Position numbers and translations under genes: made by a program
Shown: positions 33,024 through 40,593 of the stretch, in pieces
How positions within the stretch are numbered: the first letter of the stretch is position 1
Layout of the letters: each line of letters opens with the position of its first letter
Assembly (NCBI GenBank): GCA_021295915.1
Contig: JAGWBK010000008.1
Coordinates: 978-61,956 of the forward strand
From: Dehalococcoidia bacterium
GTDB taxonomy: Bacteria > Chloroflexota > Dehalococcoidia > Lucifugimonadales > UBA1123
DNA: 60,979 bases
Reading direction: 5' to 3'
Notes under the pieces: model-generated
Told to the model about the DNA's origin: nothing
Database searches by the model: none
The model's input: only the letters and a program-made list of their open reading frames with translations

Positions 33024-33491
33024 ATGAACTCTACCTCACCGATCCACATCACCCACGAGCCACTGGACGTGGGTAGGGTGGCCGAGCTTGTACAACACCC
33101 TGGCGCAGGAGCAATTGCGACTTTCGTGGGAACTACACGCGATCACACGGGCGATCGCAGGGTCCTGCGGCTTGAGTACGAAGCCTATCGACCCATGGCC
33201 GACGAGCAGCTCCAGAGGGTGGCGGACGAGATGCTGGACCAGTGGGAACTCACCGGGGTGGCGATCCATCACAGGCTTGGCAGGTTGGAGATTGGGGAAG
33301 CCAGCCTGGTGGTCGCAGTATCGTCGGCACACCGGCAGGCCGCGTTCGAGGCGTGTCACTTCAGTATCGACCGTATTAAGCAGATTGTCCCTATCTGGAA
33401 GAAGGAGTTCTTCGTAGGGGGAGAGGTATGGGTCGGAAGCCAGGAGGACTTCAATCCCCTTGGTGCACATGAAGTTGCCGTTGAGTGTTGA
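33024..33491 (+). CDS. moaE: Molybdopterin synthase large subunit MoaE
   Basis: 155 residues; ATG immediately follows the moaD TAA, with GGAGG 8 nt upstream inside moaD. MoaE landmarks: GAIATFVGTTRDH, LEYEAYRPMAD, IHHRLGRLEIGEASLVV and PIWKKEF with the active-site Lys pair near the C-terminus. Together with MoaD it converts precursor Z (cPMP) to molybdopterin in the cytosol. The gene order SDR-moaD-moaE lacks moaA/C/mogA here, so the rest of the pathway must be elsewhere. Confidence 0.9.
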   Translation: MNSTSPIHITHEPLDVGRVAELVQHPGAGAIATFVGTTRDHTGDRRVLRLEYEAYRPMADEQLQRVADEMLDQWELTGVAIHHRLGRLEIGEASLVVAVSSAHRQAAFEACHFSIDRIKQIVPIWKKEFFVGGEVWVGSQEDFNPLGAHEVAVEC

Positions 33492-33874
33492 ATCCACTGA
33501 GATTACGCGAATTTGTGAAAAATTTATCTATTTCCACCGTGTTCACTCTCTGAGAAATTCCTTACTGGCGAAATCCGCCACCCCATACGACGATGAATAC
33601 GATTCACGTAATCACTGAGTTGAATAGTAACGAATTTCACAATCGGATTCCTTGATGAGCGGTGTATTCTCTGGTATAGTGCAGTCCAAACACGGAGGGA
33701 TCGCACATTCGGCCATCTTGGGTCGCAGACCTGAGTAGTTACCGGCATAGAGCACACCATTTAAGCCAAACGGTATACACCTCGTTAACCACGGGATGTT
33801 ATTCCTCCGACCCCTACTCACCATCGCAATCCGCATAGCTTGTTACCCGAAATCAAACGAGAGCTAAATCAATA
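33492..33874. other. Gap between moaE and miaB; long miaB leader
   Basis: 383 bases without a convincing gene, AT-rich in the first 150 bases. A good promoter at 33652-33680 would give an untranslated leader of about 190 nt before miaB. Its length and mixed base composition could hide a regulatory RNA, but I see no known riboswitch core and no strong hairpin. Confidence 0.5.
33652..33680 (+). promoter_or_regulatory. Sigma70-type promoter of miaB
   Basis: TTGATG (33652-33657), a 17-bp spacer and TATAGT (33675-33680). Both boxes are close to consensus with ideal spacing. Predicted start near 33687, about 190 nt before ATG 33875. Confidence 0.7.
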
Positions 33875-35143
33875 ATGCAAAGCTACTACGTCTGGACAGT
33901 TGGCTGCCAGATGAACAAAGCGGACTCCGAGCGGCTTGAGAGCGCCCTTGACCAGATGGGTCTCTCGCCAGGAGAGTCCGCCCGTGATTCCGACGTAATC
34001 GTTCTCAATAGTTGCGTGGTTCGTGAGAGTGCTGAAGACCGAGTGGTTGGGATGCTCACACACCTCAAGCCGGTCAAGCAGCGAGACCCGGACAAGGTCC
34101 TGGCTCTAATGGGCTGCATGGTCGGCCCTCGCAAGGATCAGCTTACCGAGCGGTTCCCGTATGTCGACGTATTCATGCAGCCTCAGCAGTACGATCCGCT
34201 CATCGAGCTTTTGGGAGACAGGCTGGGTATTGATCCAGAAGGTTGTGTTGGACCGCTTACGGCGACACCTGACGTTGCCACCTTCATCCCAGTGATACAT
34301 GGTTGCGACAAATTCTGCTCGTTCTGCATCATCCCGTACCGGCGGGGCAGGGAAGTCAGCCGGACGGTCGAAGAAATCGTGAATGAGTCTGTGCACCTCG
34401 TTAAGAGAGGCGTAAAGGAAGTTACGCTGCTGGGCCAGAACGTCGACTCTTACGGCCACGATCTGCCTGGTTCGATCGATTTGGGTGACCTCCTTGCGGC
34501 GGTCAACGATGTCGAGGGGATTGAGCGTGTCAGGTTTCTGACGTCGCATCCTAATGACATGAGCGACAGCATCATCGATGCAATCGCCAACTTGGACAAG
34601 GTCTGCGAACATGTAAATCTCCCGTTCCAGGCCGGCGACGACCAGGTGCTGGCCGACATGCGCCGTGGGTATACAAATGCTGAATACCGAGACAAGATTG
34701 AGCGCATTCGGGAACGGATACCAAACGTATCGCTGGCCACCGATCTGATAGTTGGCTTCTGTGGCGAAACTGAGGGGCAGTTCGAGCGCACAGCGGAACT
34801 CGTCCGTGACATCGGATTCGACAAGGTCCACGCGGCTGCATACTCGACCAGACCGGGCACGATCTCAGCGAGACTCATGCAGGACGATGTTCCCGAAGCC
34901 GAAAAGCATCGCCGGCTCAAGGTCATCGAAGAAATTCAGGAGTCCGTATCAGCCGGAATCAACGCACGACTGATGGATACGACTCAGCAGGTACTGGTTG
35001 AGGGTCGACGCAAGGGCAGGTGGTTCGGCCGCAATCGGAACGACAAGCTGGTCTTCTTTGACAGTCCTGATGACCTGAAGGGTCAGATGGTGGACGTAAA
35101 CATAGAGCGCACGAGCCCCTGGTCGCTCCAGGGTGCTCTGTAA
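33875..35143 (+). CDS. miaB: tRNA-2-methylthio-N6-dimethylallyladenosine synthase MiaB
   Basis: 422 residues. The N-terminal UPF0004 domain carries the cluster-binding Cys in VGCQMN, NSCVV and GCMV. The radical-SAM core has CDKFCSFC near residues 144-151, and HPNDM, PFQAGDDQVL and ATDLIVGFCGE follow. A C-terminal TRAM domain is visible (VLVEGRRKGRWFGRNRND ... VDVNIERT). The RGREVSR segment after CDKFCSFCIIPY is typical of MiaB/RimO-type enzymes; the GQNVDSYG region points to MiaB. It thiolates A37 of tRNAs reading UNN codons. Stands alone behind its own promoter. Confidence 0.9.
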   Translation: MQSYYVWTVGCQMNKADSERLESALDQMGLSPGESARDSDVIVLNSCVVRESAEDRVVGMLTHLKPVKQRDPDKVLALMGCMVGPRKDQLTERFPYVDVFMQPQQYDPLIELLGDRLGIDPEGCVGPLTATPDVATFIPVIHGCDKFCSFCIIPYRRGREVSRTVEEIVNESVHLVKRGVKEVTLLGQNVDSYGHDLPGSIDLGDLLAAVNDVEGIERVRFLTSHPNDMSDSIIDAIANLDKVCEHVNLPFQAGDDQVLADMRRGYTNAEYRDKIERIRERIPNVSLATDLIVGFCGETEGQFERTAELVRDIGFDKVHAAAYSTRPGTISARLMQDDVPEAEKHRRLKVIEEIQESVSAGINARLMDTTQQVLVEGRRKGRWFGRNRNDKLVFFDSPDDLKGQMVDVNIERTSPWSLQGAL

Positions 35144-35204
35144 GATCACTGACGCGGGTTGAATTAAAAGGAACCGGTTGAAGTCCAGATAGGGTTGAAG
35201 CGTC

Positions 35205-36416
35205 ATGGCAATAGCCGAACTGAAGACACCGACCATCCCAATCACTGAAATCGAGCAGTCTGCGTTCTGTACTACAGATGACGAGCTTTCATCCCGGACT
35301 CTCGAGGACGAATTCTCCGTAGGGGTCCGATGGCAGAAGCTGCCAATCGAGTACATGAGGACATCTCCAGAAGAGCTTGACGCCAACATCAACGAGGCCC
35401 GTGTGAAGCTCGGAAGCAGACTCGTAGTTCTGGGCCATCACTACCAGAGAGACGAAGTCATCAAGTTTGCCGACTTCCAGGGAGACTCCTTCAAGCTCTC
35501 ACAGTTCGCAGCGTCCCAGGAGGATGCCGAGTTCATCGTCTTCTGCGGTGTCCACTTTATGGCTGAGACCGCTGACATTCTCAGTGGGTCCAGTCAGAGG
35601 GTCATCCTCCCTAATCTCACTGCTGGCTGCTCCATGGCAGACATGGCCCAGATCGATGACGTTCTGGACTGCTGGGACGACCTCACCGACGTGGTTGGAG
35701 ACCGTGGCGGCGTAGTACCCATCACATACATGAACTCCACCGCCGACATTAAGGCGCTATGCGGCCACAACGACGGAATAGTCTGCACGTCCTCCAACGC
35801 GCCAGCAACGTTCGAGTGGGCGTTTGAGCGAGGAAGCCGCGTCCTATTCCTTCCTGACCAGCACCTTGGCCGAAATACCGGACTCAAGATGGGCATCGAT
35901 CTTGACGACATGGTCGTGTGGAACCCATTCAAGGAGTTTGGCGGGAACACCGAAGAGCAGCTCGCGAATGCCAAGGTGATCCTCTGGCAGGGTCATTGCT
36001 CCGTACACACTCGTTTCACTGTCGACCAGATTGAAACGGCGAGGGAGAAGTACCCTGACGTGAACGTGCTAGTTCACCCCGAGTGCACGATGGAGGTAGT
36101 TGAGGCGGCAGACTATAACGGTTCGACCGAGTACATCAAGTCAATGATTGCAGATTCTCCATCAGGTTCAGTGTGGGCGGTTGGTACAGAGATCAGCCTC
36201 GTAAACAGGCTGGCTGCTCAGAACCCTGACAAGACTGTCTTTTGTCTGGACTCGGTAATCTGCCCCTGCTCCACCATGTACAGGATCCATCCAGCCTACG
36301 TATCGTGGGTGCTGGACGGACTGAACGAGGGAGTCGTAGTGAACAGGATAAAAGTCGCCGATGAAGTCGCTGAAGAGGCTAGAGTTGCACTCGACCGAAT
36401 GCTCGCCGTAACCTAG
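35205..36416 (+). CDS. nadA: Quinolinate synthase NadA
   Basis: 403 residues, with about 45 extra N-terminal residues that carry no obvious motif. The core shows LGHHYQRDEVIKFADFQGDSF, FCGVHFMAETADIL, GCSMADM, CTSSNA, LFLPDQHLGRNTG and the terminal Cys region VICPCSTMY that completes the 4Fe-4S site. It condenses iminoaspartate with dihydroxyacetone phosphate to quinolinate in de novo NAD synthesis. nadC follows 90 nt downstream after a hairpin; nadB is absent from the window. Confidence 0.92.
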   Translation: MAIAELKTPTIPITEIEQSAFCTTDDELSSRTLEDEFSVGVRWQKLPIEYMRTSPEELDANINEARVKLGSRLVVLGHHYQRDEVIKFADFQGDSFKLSQFAASQEDAEFIVFCGVHFMAETADILSGSSQRVILPNLTAGCSMADMAQIDDVLDCWDDLTDVVGDRGGVVPITYMNSTADIKALCGHNDGIVCTSSNAPATFEWAFERGSRVLFLPDQHLGRNTGLKMGIDLDDMVVWNPFKEFGGNTEEQLANAKVILWQGHCSVHTRFTVDQIETAREKYPDVNVLVHPECTMEVVEAADYNGSTEYIKSMIADSPSGSVWAVGTEISLVNRLAAQNPDKTVFCLDSVICPCSTMYRIHPAYVSWVLDGLNEGVVVNRIKVADEVAEEARVALDRMLAVT

Positions 36417-36450
36417 CCGATCATCCTGGTAACTGTACTCAAAGTAACGC

Positions 36451-36483
36451 CGGCCCATTCCCGCTCAGTCGTGGAATGGGCCG
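36451..36483 (+). terminator. Intrinsic terminator between nadA and nadC
   Basis: Perfect 11-bp stem CGGCCCATTCC (36451-36461) with GGAATGGGCCG (36473-36483), followed by TTTCATTTC. Its place inside a two-gene NAD pathway suggests partial read-through or attenuation, or an independent nadC transcript. Confidence 0.65.
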
Positions 36484-36505
36484 TTTCATTTCATGGAAGA
36501 CAGCA

Positions 36506-37360
36506 ATGCTGGTATCTCGAGACATCAGGGATTTAATTGACGCTGCACTTGCCGAGGATGTCGGCCAGGGCGACCCCACAACAGATGCTCTCATCGAACC
36601 GGGCCTGAATGGTAGCGCCACTCTCGTCAGCCGCGAAGACGGTGTTATAGCGGGCATTGATGTTGCTGTTGAGGTGTTCACGCAATTCGACCAAACGCTG
36701 GATGCTGAGCCGCTCGTTAAAGACGGCTCTTCTGTAATCGCCGGTGAACAACTTGCGTCCGTCAGTGGCAGCATGGCCTCCATTCTCAAGGCTGAGCGCA
36801 CGGCCGTTAATTTCCTCCAGCATCTGAGCGGTGTCGCCACAATGACACGCCGGTACGTGGATGCTGTTCAGGGATTCCGAGCGCAGATAGTAGACACACG
36901 CAAGACTACGCCAGGACTGCGGAAACTCGAGAAGCACGCCGTAGAGATGGGAGGTGGTAGAAACCACCGGTATAACCTTGGAGACGGTATTCTAATCAAG
37001 GACAACCACATCGAGGCGATGGCACTGCAGGGGATTGGCATCGGGGATGTCGTCAAGCGCGCTCACGCTCGCGCCAGCCACATGATAAAGGTGGAAATAG
37101 AGGTCGAGACCCTGGAGCAACTCGAAGAGGTACTTAAAGCAGGAGCAGACCTGGTACTCCTGGACAACATGGGACCCGAACAGATGGAGACCGCTGTCAG
37201 TATCACCGATGGTAGGGCTTTGCTTGAGGCATCGGGAGGAATCACCTTCGAGACGGTGAGGGAAGTTGCCGGAACCGGCGTGGACATAATCTCAGTTGGT
37301 GCTCTTACACACTCTGCCCCCGCGCTAAACATAAGCCTCGACATGGTAATCGACAATTGA
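36506..37360 (+). CDS. nadC: Nicotinate-nucleotide pyrophosphorylase (quinolinate phosphoribosyltransferase)
   Basis: 284 residues from ATG 36506, which has GGAAG upstream; earlier in-frame starts fall inside the hairpin. Motifs: EDVGQGDPTTDAL, NFLQHLSGVAT, DTRKTTPGLRKLEKHAVEMGG, RNHRYNLGDGILIKDNH and LLDNMGPEQM. Converts quinolinate and PRPP to nicotinate mononucleotide. The stop overlaps the TTG start of the beta-propeller gene (TTGA), so expression is coupled. Confidence 0.92.
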   Translation: MLVSRDIRDLIDAALAEDVGQGDPTTDALIEPGLNGSATLVSREDGVIAGIDVAVEVFTQFDQTLDAEPLVKDGSSVIAGEQLASVSGSMASILKAERTAVNFLQHLSGVATMTRRYVDAVQGFRAQIVDTRKTTPGLRKLEKHAVEMGGGRNHRYNLGDGILIKDNHIEAMALQGIGIGDVVKRAHARASHMIKVEIEVETLEQLEEVLKAGADLVLLDNMGPEQMETAVSITDGRALLEASGGITFETVREVAGTGVDIISVGALTHSAPALNISLDMVIDN

Positions 37361-38679
37361 GTGATGCCTTCAGACGATATGTCTGGATAGTTCTTCTTGT
37401 AGGCATATTGGCTGCAATTGCCGTAGTCGGACGGGCGGGTGGTCTCGGAGAGACTGAACAGAGCTGGCCTCCACTGTATTCGATCAATCGGATTGCAGTC
37501 GTTGGCCCAGACGCACAGATTCGCTCCTACCGCCCTGACGGTTCAGACGAACAGCCGGTTTCAATGGGAGATGGCCTGTTCACCTGGCCGACCTGGTCTC
37601 CTGACGGCAAGACCGTCGCCTACTCTGGCATTGTCAGAAATGGTGATGATGAGCCGGTCGTAACGCTCTTCGGGTATGGCTGGGAGGACGGCGAGACGCG
37701 TCCGATACATCAGGGCGAGCCTGGCTACGCTGGTCTACTGGCGGATGGTGTCGTTCACTATCCTCTGTGGTCACCTGACAGCAGCAAGCTGGCTTTCGTT
37801 GCCGTCACCGAACGCCAGGGCCTGTCACTCTTCATCGATGAAGTCAACTCAAAGGATGGCCCCGCGTTTCTCCTCGACAGCGGTCCGTTGTGGATGTCCT
37901 GGTCTACTGACTCCTCCAAGCTCGCAGTACACCGGTCCGTCGACCACTTCCTGGTGAGCTTTAGTGGTTCCATGGCCATGCAGAGGGTCAGACTGGAGTC
38001 AGACTCATATCGTGTGCCGGCGTGGAGGCCGAACATAAGCGAGCTTGCTCTGTCGAGTCCGATTGGCCGAACAGGCTACGGCCTCTACTCAGCCTCCATT
38101 ACCGATGCAGGCCTTGTACTGCCGCAGCCTGTGCTGGACGTCGGTCCAGCATCGGCCTTCCTGTGGTCCCCGGACGGGTCGCATCTGGCCGTAGCCGACG
38201 ACGTCAGGCCCGTACGATACGGCAACACCCCTATCCTCGTGTATCGTCAATTCAGACTGCTGGACTCGGTGACATTCGAGCAGAAGGCTCTGGTCAACGA
38301 AAACGTGCTGGCCTATTTCTGGTCTCCAGACGGGAGCAAGATCGCAATTGTCACGATCGCGGGAACCGGCGGAGAGCTGAGATGGACGCTACTCGACGTG
38401 GATACCGGGTCGGCAGAACGGCTGGCTGACTTCACGCCATCGAGGGACCAGCTAACGATGTTCCAGTTCTTTGACCAGTATGCCTACTCGCATATGCTCT
38501 GGTCTCCCAACAGCAGGTACCTGATCTTCTCGGGTCGTCTGAGTCTCAGCGCCTCTTCTGCTGGATTCATGGGGCAGTCGGACAGGCGAGGCAGCAAAGT
38601 CTTCATTGTCGACACCGGACCGGTTATCACTGTAGACGAGGTCGCAGACGGTGTGCTGGCATTCTGGTCGCCGGTCTAG
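37357..38679 (+). CDS. Membrane-anchored WD40/PD40 beta-propeller protein
   Basis: 440 residues from TTG 37357, overlapping the nadC stop. One N-terminal transmembrane or uncleaved signal segment (YVWIVLLVGILAAIAVVGRA). The rest holds about seven PD40-type blades marked by WSPDGKTVAYSG, WSPDSSKLAFV, WSTDSSKLAV, WRPNISELAL, WSPDGSHLAVA, WSPDGSKIAIV and WSPNSRYLIF. These resemble TolB-like propellers, but no Tol genes are nearby. It probably sits on the outer face of the membrane. Function unknown; linkage to nadC is only translational. Confidence 0.8.
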   Translation: MSDAFRRYVWIVLLVGILAAIAVVGRAGGLGETEQSWPPLYSINRIAVVGPDAQIRSYRPDGSDEQPVSMGDGLFTWPTWSPDGKTVAYSGIVRNGDDEPVVTLFGYGWEDGETRPIHQGEPGYAGLLADGVVHYPLWSPDSSKLAFVAVTERQGLSLFIDEVNSKDGPAFLLDSGPLWMSWSTDSSKLAVHRSVDHFLVSFSGSMAMQRVRLESDSYRVPAWRPNISELALSSPIGRTGYGLYSASITDAGLVLPQPVLDVGPASAFLWSPDGSHLAVADDVRPVRYGNTPILVYRQFRLLDSVTFEQKALVNENVLAYFWSPDGSKIAIVTIAGTGGELRWTLLDVDTGSAERLADFTPSRDQLTMFQFFDQYAYSHMLWSPNSRYLIFSGRLSLSASSAGFMGQSDRRGSKVFIVDTGPVITVDEVADGVLAFWSPV

Positions 38680-38686
38680 GCGTTCC

Positions 38687-39572
38687 CTACATCCGGCGGG
38701 CGAGCGTTGGGTCCAGGGTGTCCCTGAGTCCGTCACCAATCAGGTTGATAGCCAGCACTGTCAGTGAAAGAAAGAGTCCCGGGAAGAACATAATCCACTC
38801 GGCGACTCGGACGTAAAGGCGCGCCTCCCCCATGATGTTACCCCAACTCGGGATATCTGGCGGAGTACCAGCGCCTAGGAAGCTCAATCCCGCCTCGACC
38901 AGGATCGCCAACGCAAATATGTAAGTCCCCTGCACAATCAGGGGCGGGACCGTGTTGGGGAAGATGTGGCGGGCCATTATGCGTATGCCCTTGGCACCGA
39001 TAGCCTCTGCCGCCTCCACGTAGACCCGCTCTCTGAGGGTCAGCACAGACGACCTGACGACGCGCACCACCCGGGGAGTTTCCACCACTGACAGCGCAAT
39101 GATCACGTTCTGAAGGCTCGCGCCAAGCATGGCCACCAGCGCAATCGCCAGCAGGAACGACGGGATTGCCATCAACCCGTCCATGAGACGCATGATGATG
39201 GCGTCCAACGCTCGATAGTATCCCGAGATCAGGCCCAGTGATGATCGCTACGGCTATACCTACGATGATCGATAGCCTGCTGCCATACACCACTCGGGCG
39301 AAGATGTCTCTGCCCAGATGGTCGGTCCCGAAATAGTATTGGCTCGAAGGACTCTTGAGCCTCTCGATGGTGTCGATGTGCCTCGGGTCAACATCCGTAA
39401 TCAGTCCCGAAAAGATCGCCATCGCCGACATGATCAGTAGCAGAATCAGGCCGAACAGCATGTTCGGATTCTTGATGAGCGCTCGTCTTGCGCCAACTAG
39501 GGCACGATGCCAGCGACTAGGCTGAGCCGCCGTAACGACCAGAGTGTCGCTGACTGTGTTTCGGCCTGCCAC
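38687..39572 (-). pseudogene. Oligopeptide ABC permease (OppC/DppC-like), frameshifted
   Basis: Read on the minus strand from GTG 39572 (overlapping the upstream stop). The first frame gives a DppC-like N-terminus with TM1 (NMLFGLILLLIMSAMAIFSG), GTDHLGRDIFARVVYG and LSIIVGIAVAIITG. It then leaves frame near 39230-39243, and the expected continuation GLISGYYRALDAIIMRLMD is in a different frame to 38687, with TM segments through GLSFLGAGTPPDIPSWG. Compared with relatives about 6 residues seem missing at the junction, so it looks like a short deletion plus frameshift rather than a one-base slip. Not functional as one chain unless the sequence is in error. Confidence 0.7.
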
Positions 39573-40472
39573 TAGTAACGTATCCTCGGATCCAGGTAGG
39601 CGTAGCTGATGTCGACGATCAGATTGACGAACACGTATGCCAGCGTCACCAGCATCATGACTCCCTGTATCACCGGGTAGTCGCGACGCAGAACCGCCTC
39701 GACGATCAGCCTGCCCAGGCCGGGAATTGCAAATACAGTCTCAGTGACTACCAGTCCTCCAATCAGTCCGGCTAGCCCAAGTCCAATTACCGTCACAACT
39801 GGAACGGAGGCGTTCTTCAAAGCATGTCGTAGAAGCACCATGCGGTCGCCCAGACCCTTGGCCCTCGCTGTCCTGATATAGTCCTCGCGCAGTATTTCCA
39901 GCATGGTGGTTCGGGTCATGCGAGCGATCAGCGCAGCGAAGATGACTGCAATTGCGATGGTGGGCAGCGTGATCGACTTTAGCCACGGGACTATGCCGTT
40001 CGATATCGGTTCATAGCCCACGGCGGGAAGCCACTCCAACCTCACCGCAAATAGGAAGATCAGGTTGTACGCCAACCAAAAGACCGGGATCGAAAACCCC
40101 AGAACAGCGAACAAATGAGGGTGTTTGCCTTCCACGCAGCTATCACGCCGAGGGGAACGGCGATCAGCACTGCCAGAATCTCTGCCGCCAGGGCGAGTAC
40201 AATCGTCGGCTGGAGACGCTGGGCGATTAGCTCGGTGACTGGATACCTGGAGAAGATGGAACTGCCCAGGTCTCCTCTTGCAACGTGCGACATCCAGATC
40301 CAGAGCTGTTCATGGATGGGCTTGTCCAGTCCAAGCTGCTTTCTAACCCGCTGAATGTCCTCAGGATTCCCGAAGTCTCCCGCAATAACCGCTGCGGGGT
40401 CTCCAGGGGCGATGTGGACAAGGGAGAACGTAATAATCGCCACGAGCAACACAACTGGAAATATTGAAGCAT
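39572..40472 (-). pseudogene. Oligopeptide ABC permease (OppB/DppB-like), frameshifted
   Basis: Starts probably at ATG 40472 (MLQYF), then shifts after a few codons to the frame reading IFPVVLLVAIITFSLVHIAP, which is the expected DppB N-terminus. This carries on through APGDPAAVIAGDF and VPLGVIAAWKANTLI. A second shift near 40108-40118 joins LFAVLGFSIPVFWLAYNLIF, followed by MTRTTMLEILREDYIRTARAKGL (EAA-loop region) to the C-terminus PRIRY. About 5 residues and several N-terminal ones appear missing. The order SBP-OppB-OppC on the minus strand is the normal operon order. Confidence 0.7.
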
Positions 40473-40510
40473 GTAAGGTTCCCTTGACTGGGTTCCTGGG
40501 CGGGTAATCA

Positions 40511-40541
40511 GGGGCCGGACGTTTTGCAGTCCGGCCCCTAC
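40511..40541. repeat. Interspersed palindromic repeat, GGGGCCGGAC type
   Basis: GGGGCCGGAC (40511-40520) pairs with GTCCGGCCCC (40529-40538) over an 8-nt loop, followed by TAC. The CCCCTAC end is shared with the GTAGGGGC element at 1335-1363, so it looks like a family member. It lies in the gap between the binding-protein and permease genes and may also act as a transcript stabiliser. Confidence 0.65.
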
Positions 40542-40593
40542 GTTACGCTATTCACCCCGGCTTATCCAATACCAAGGGCGCTCGCGACCTTAC

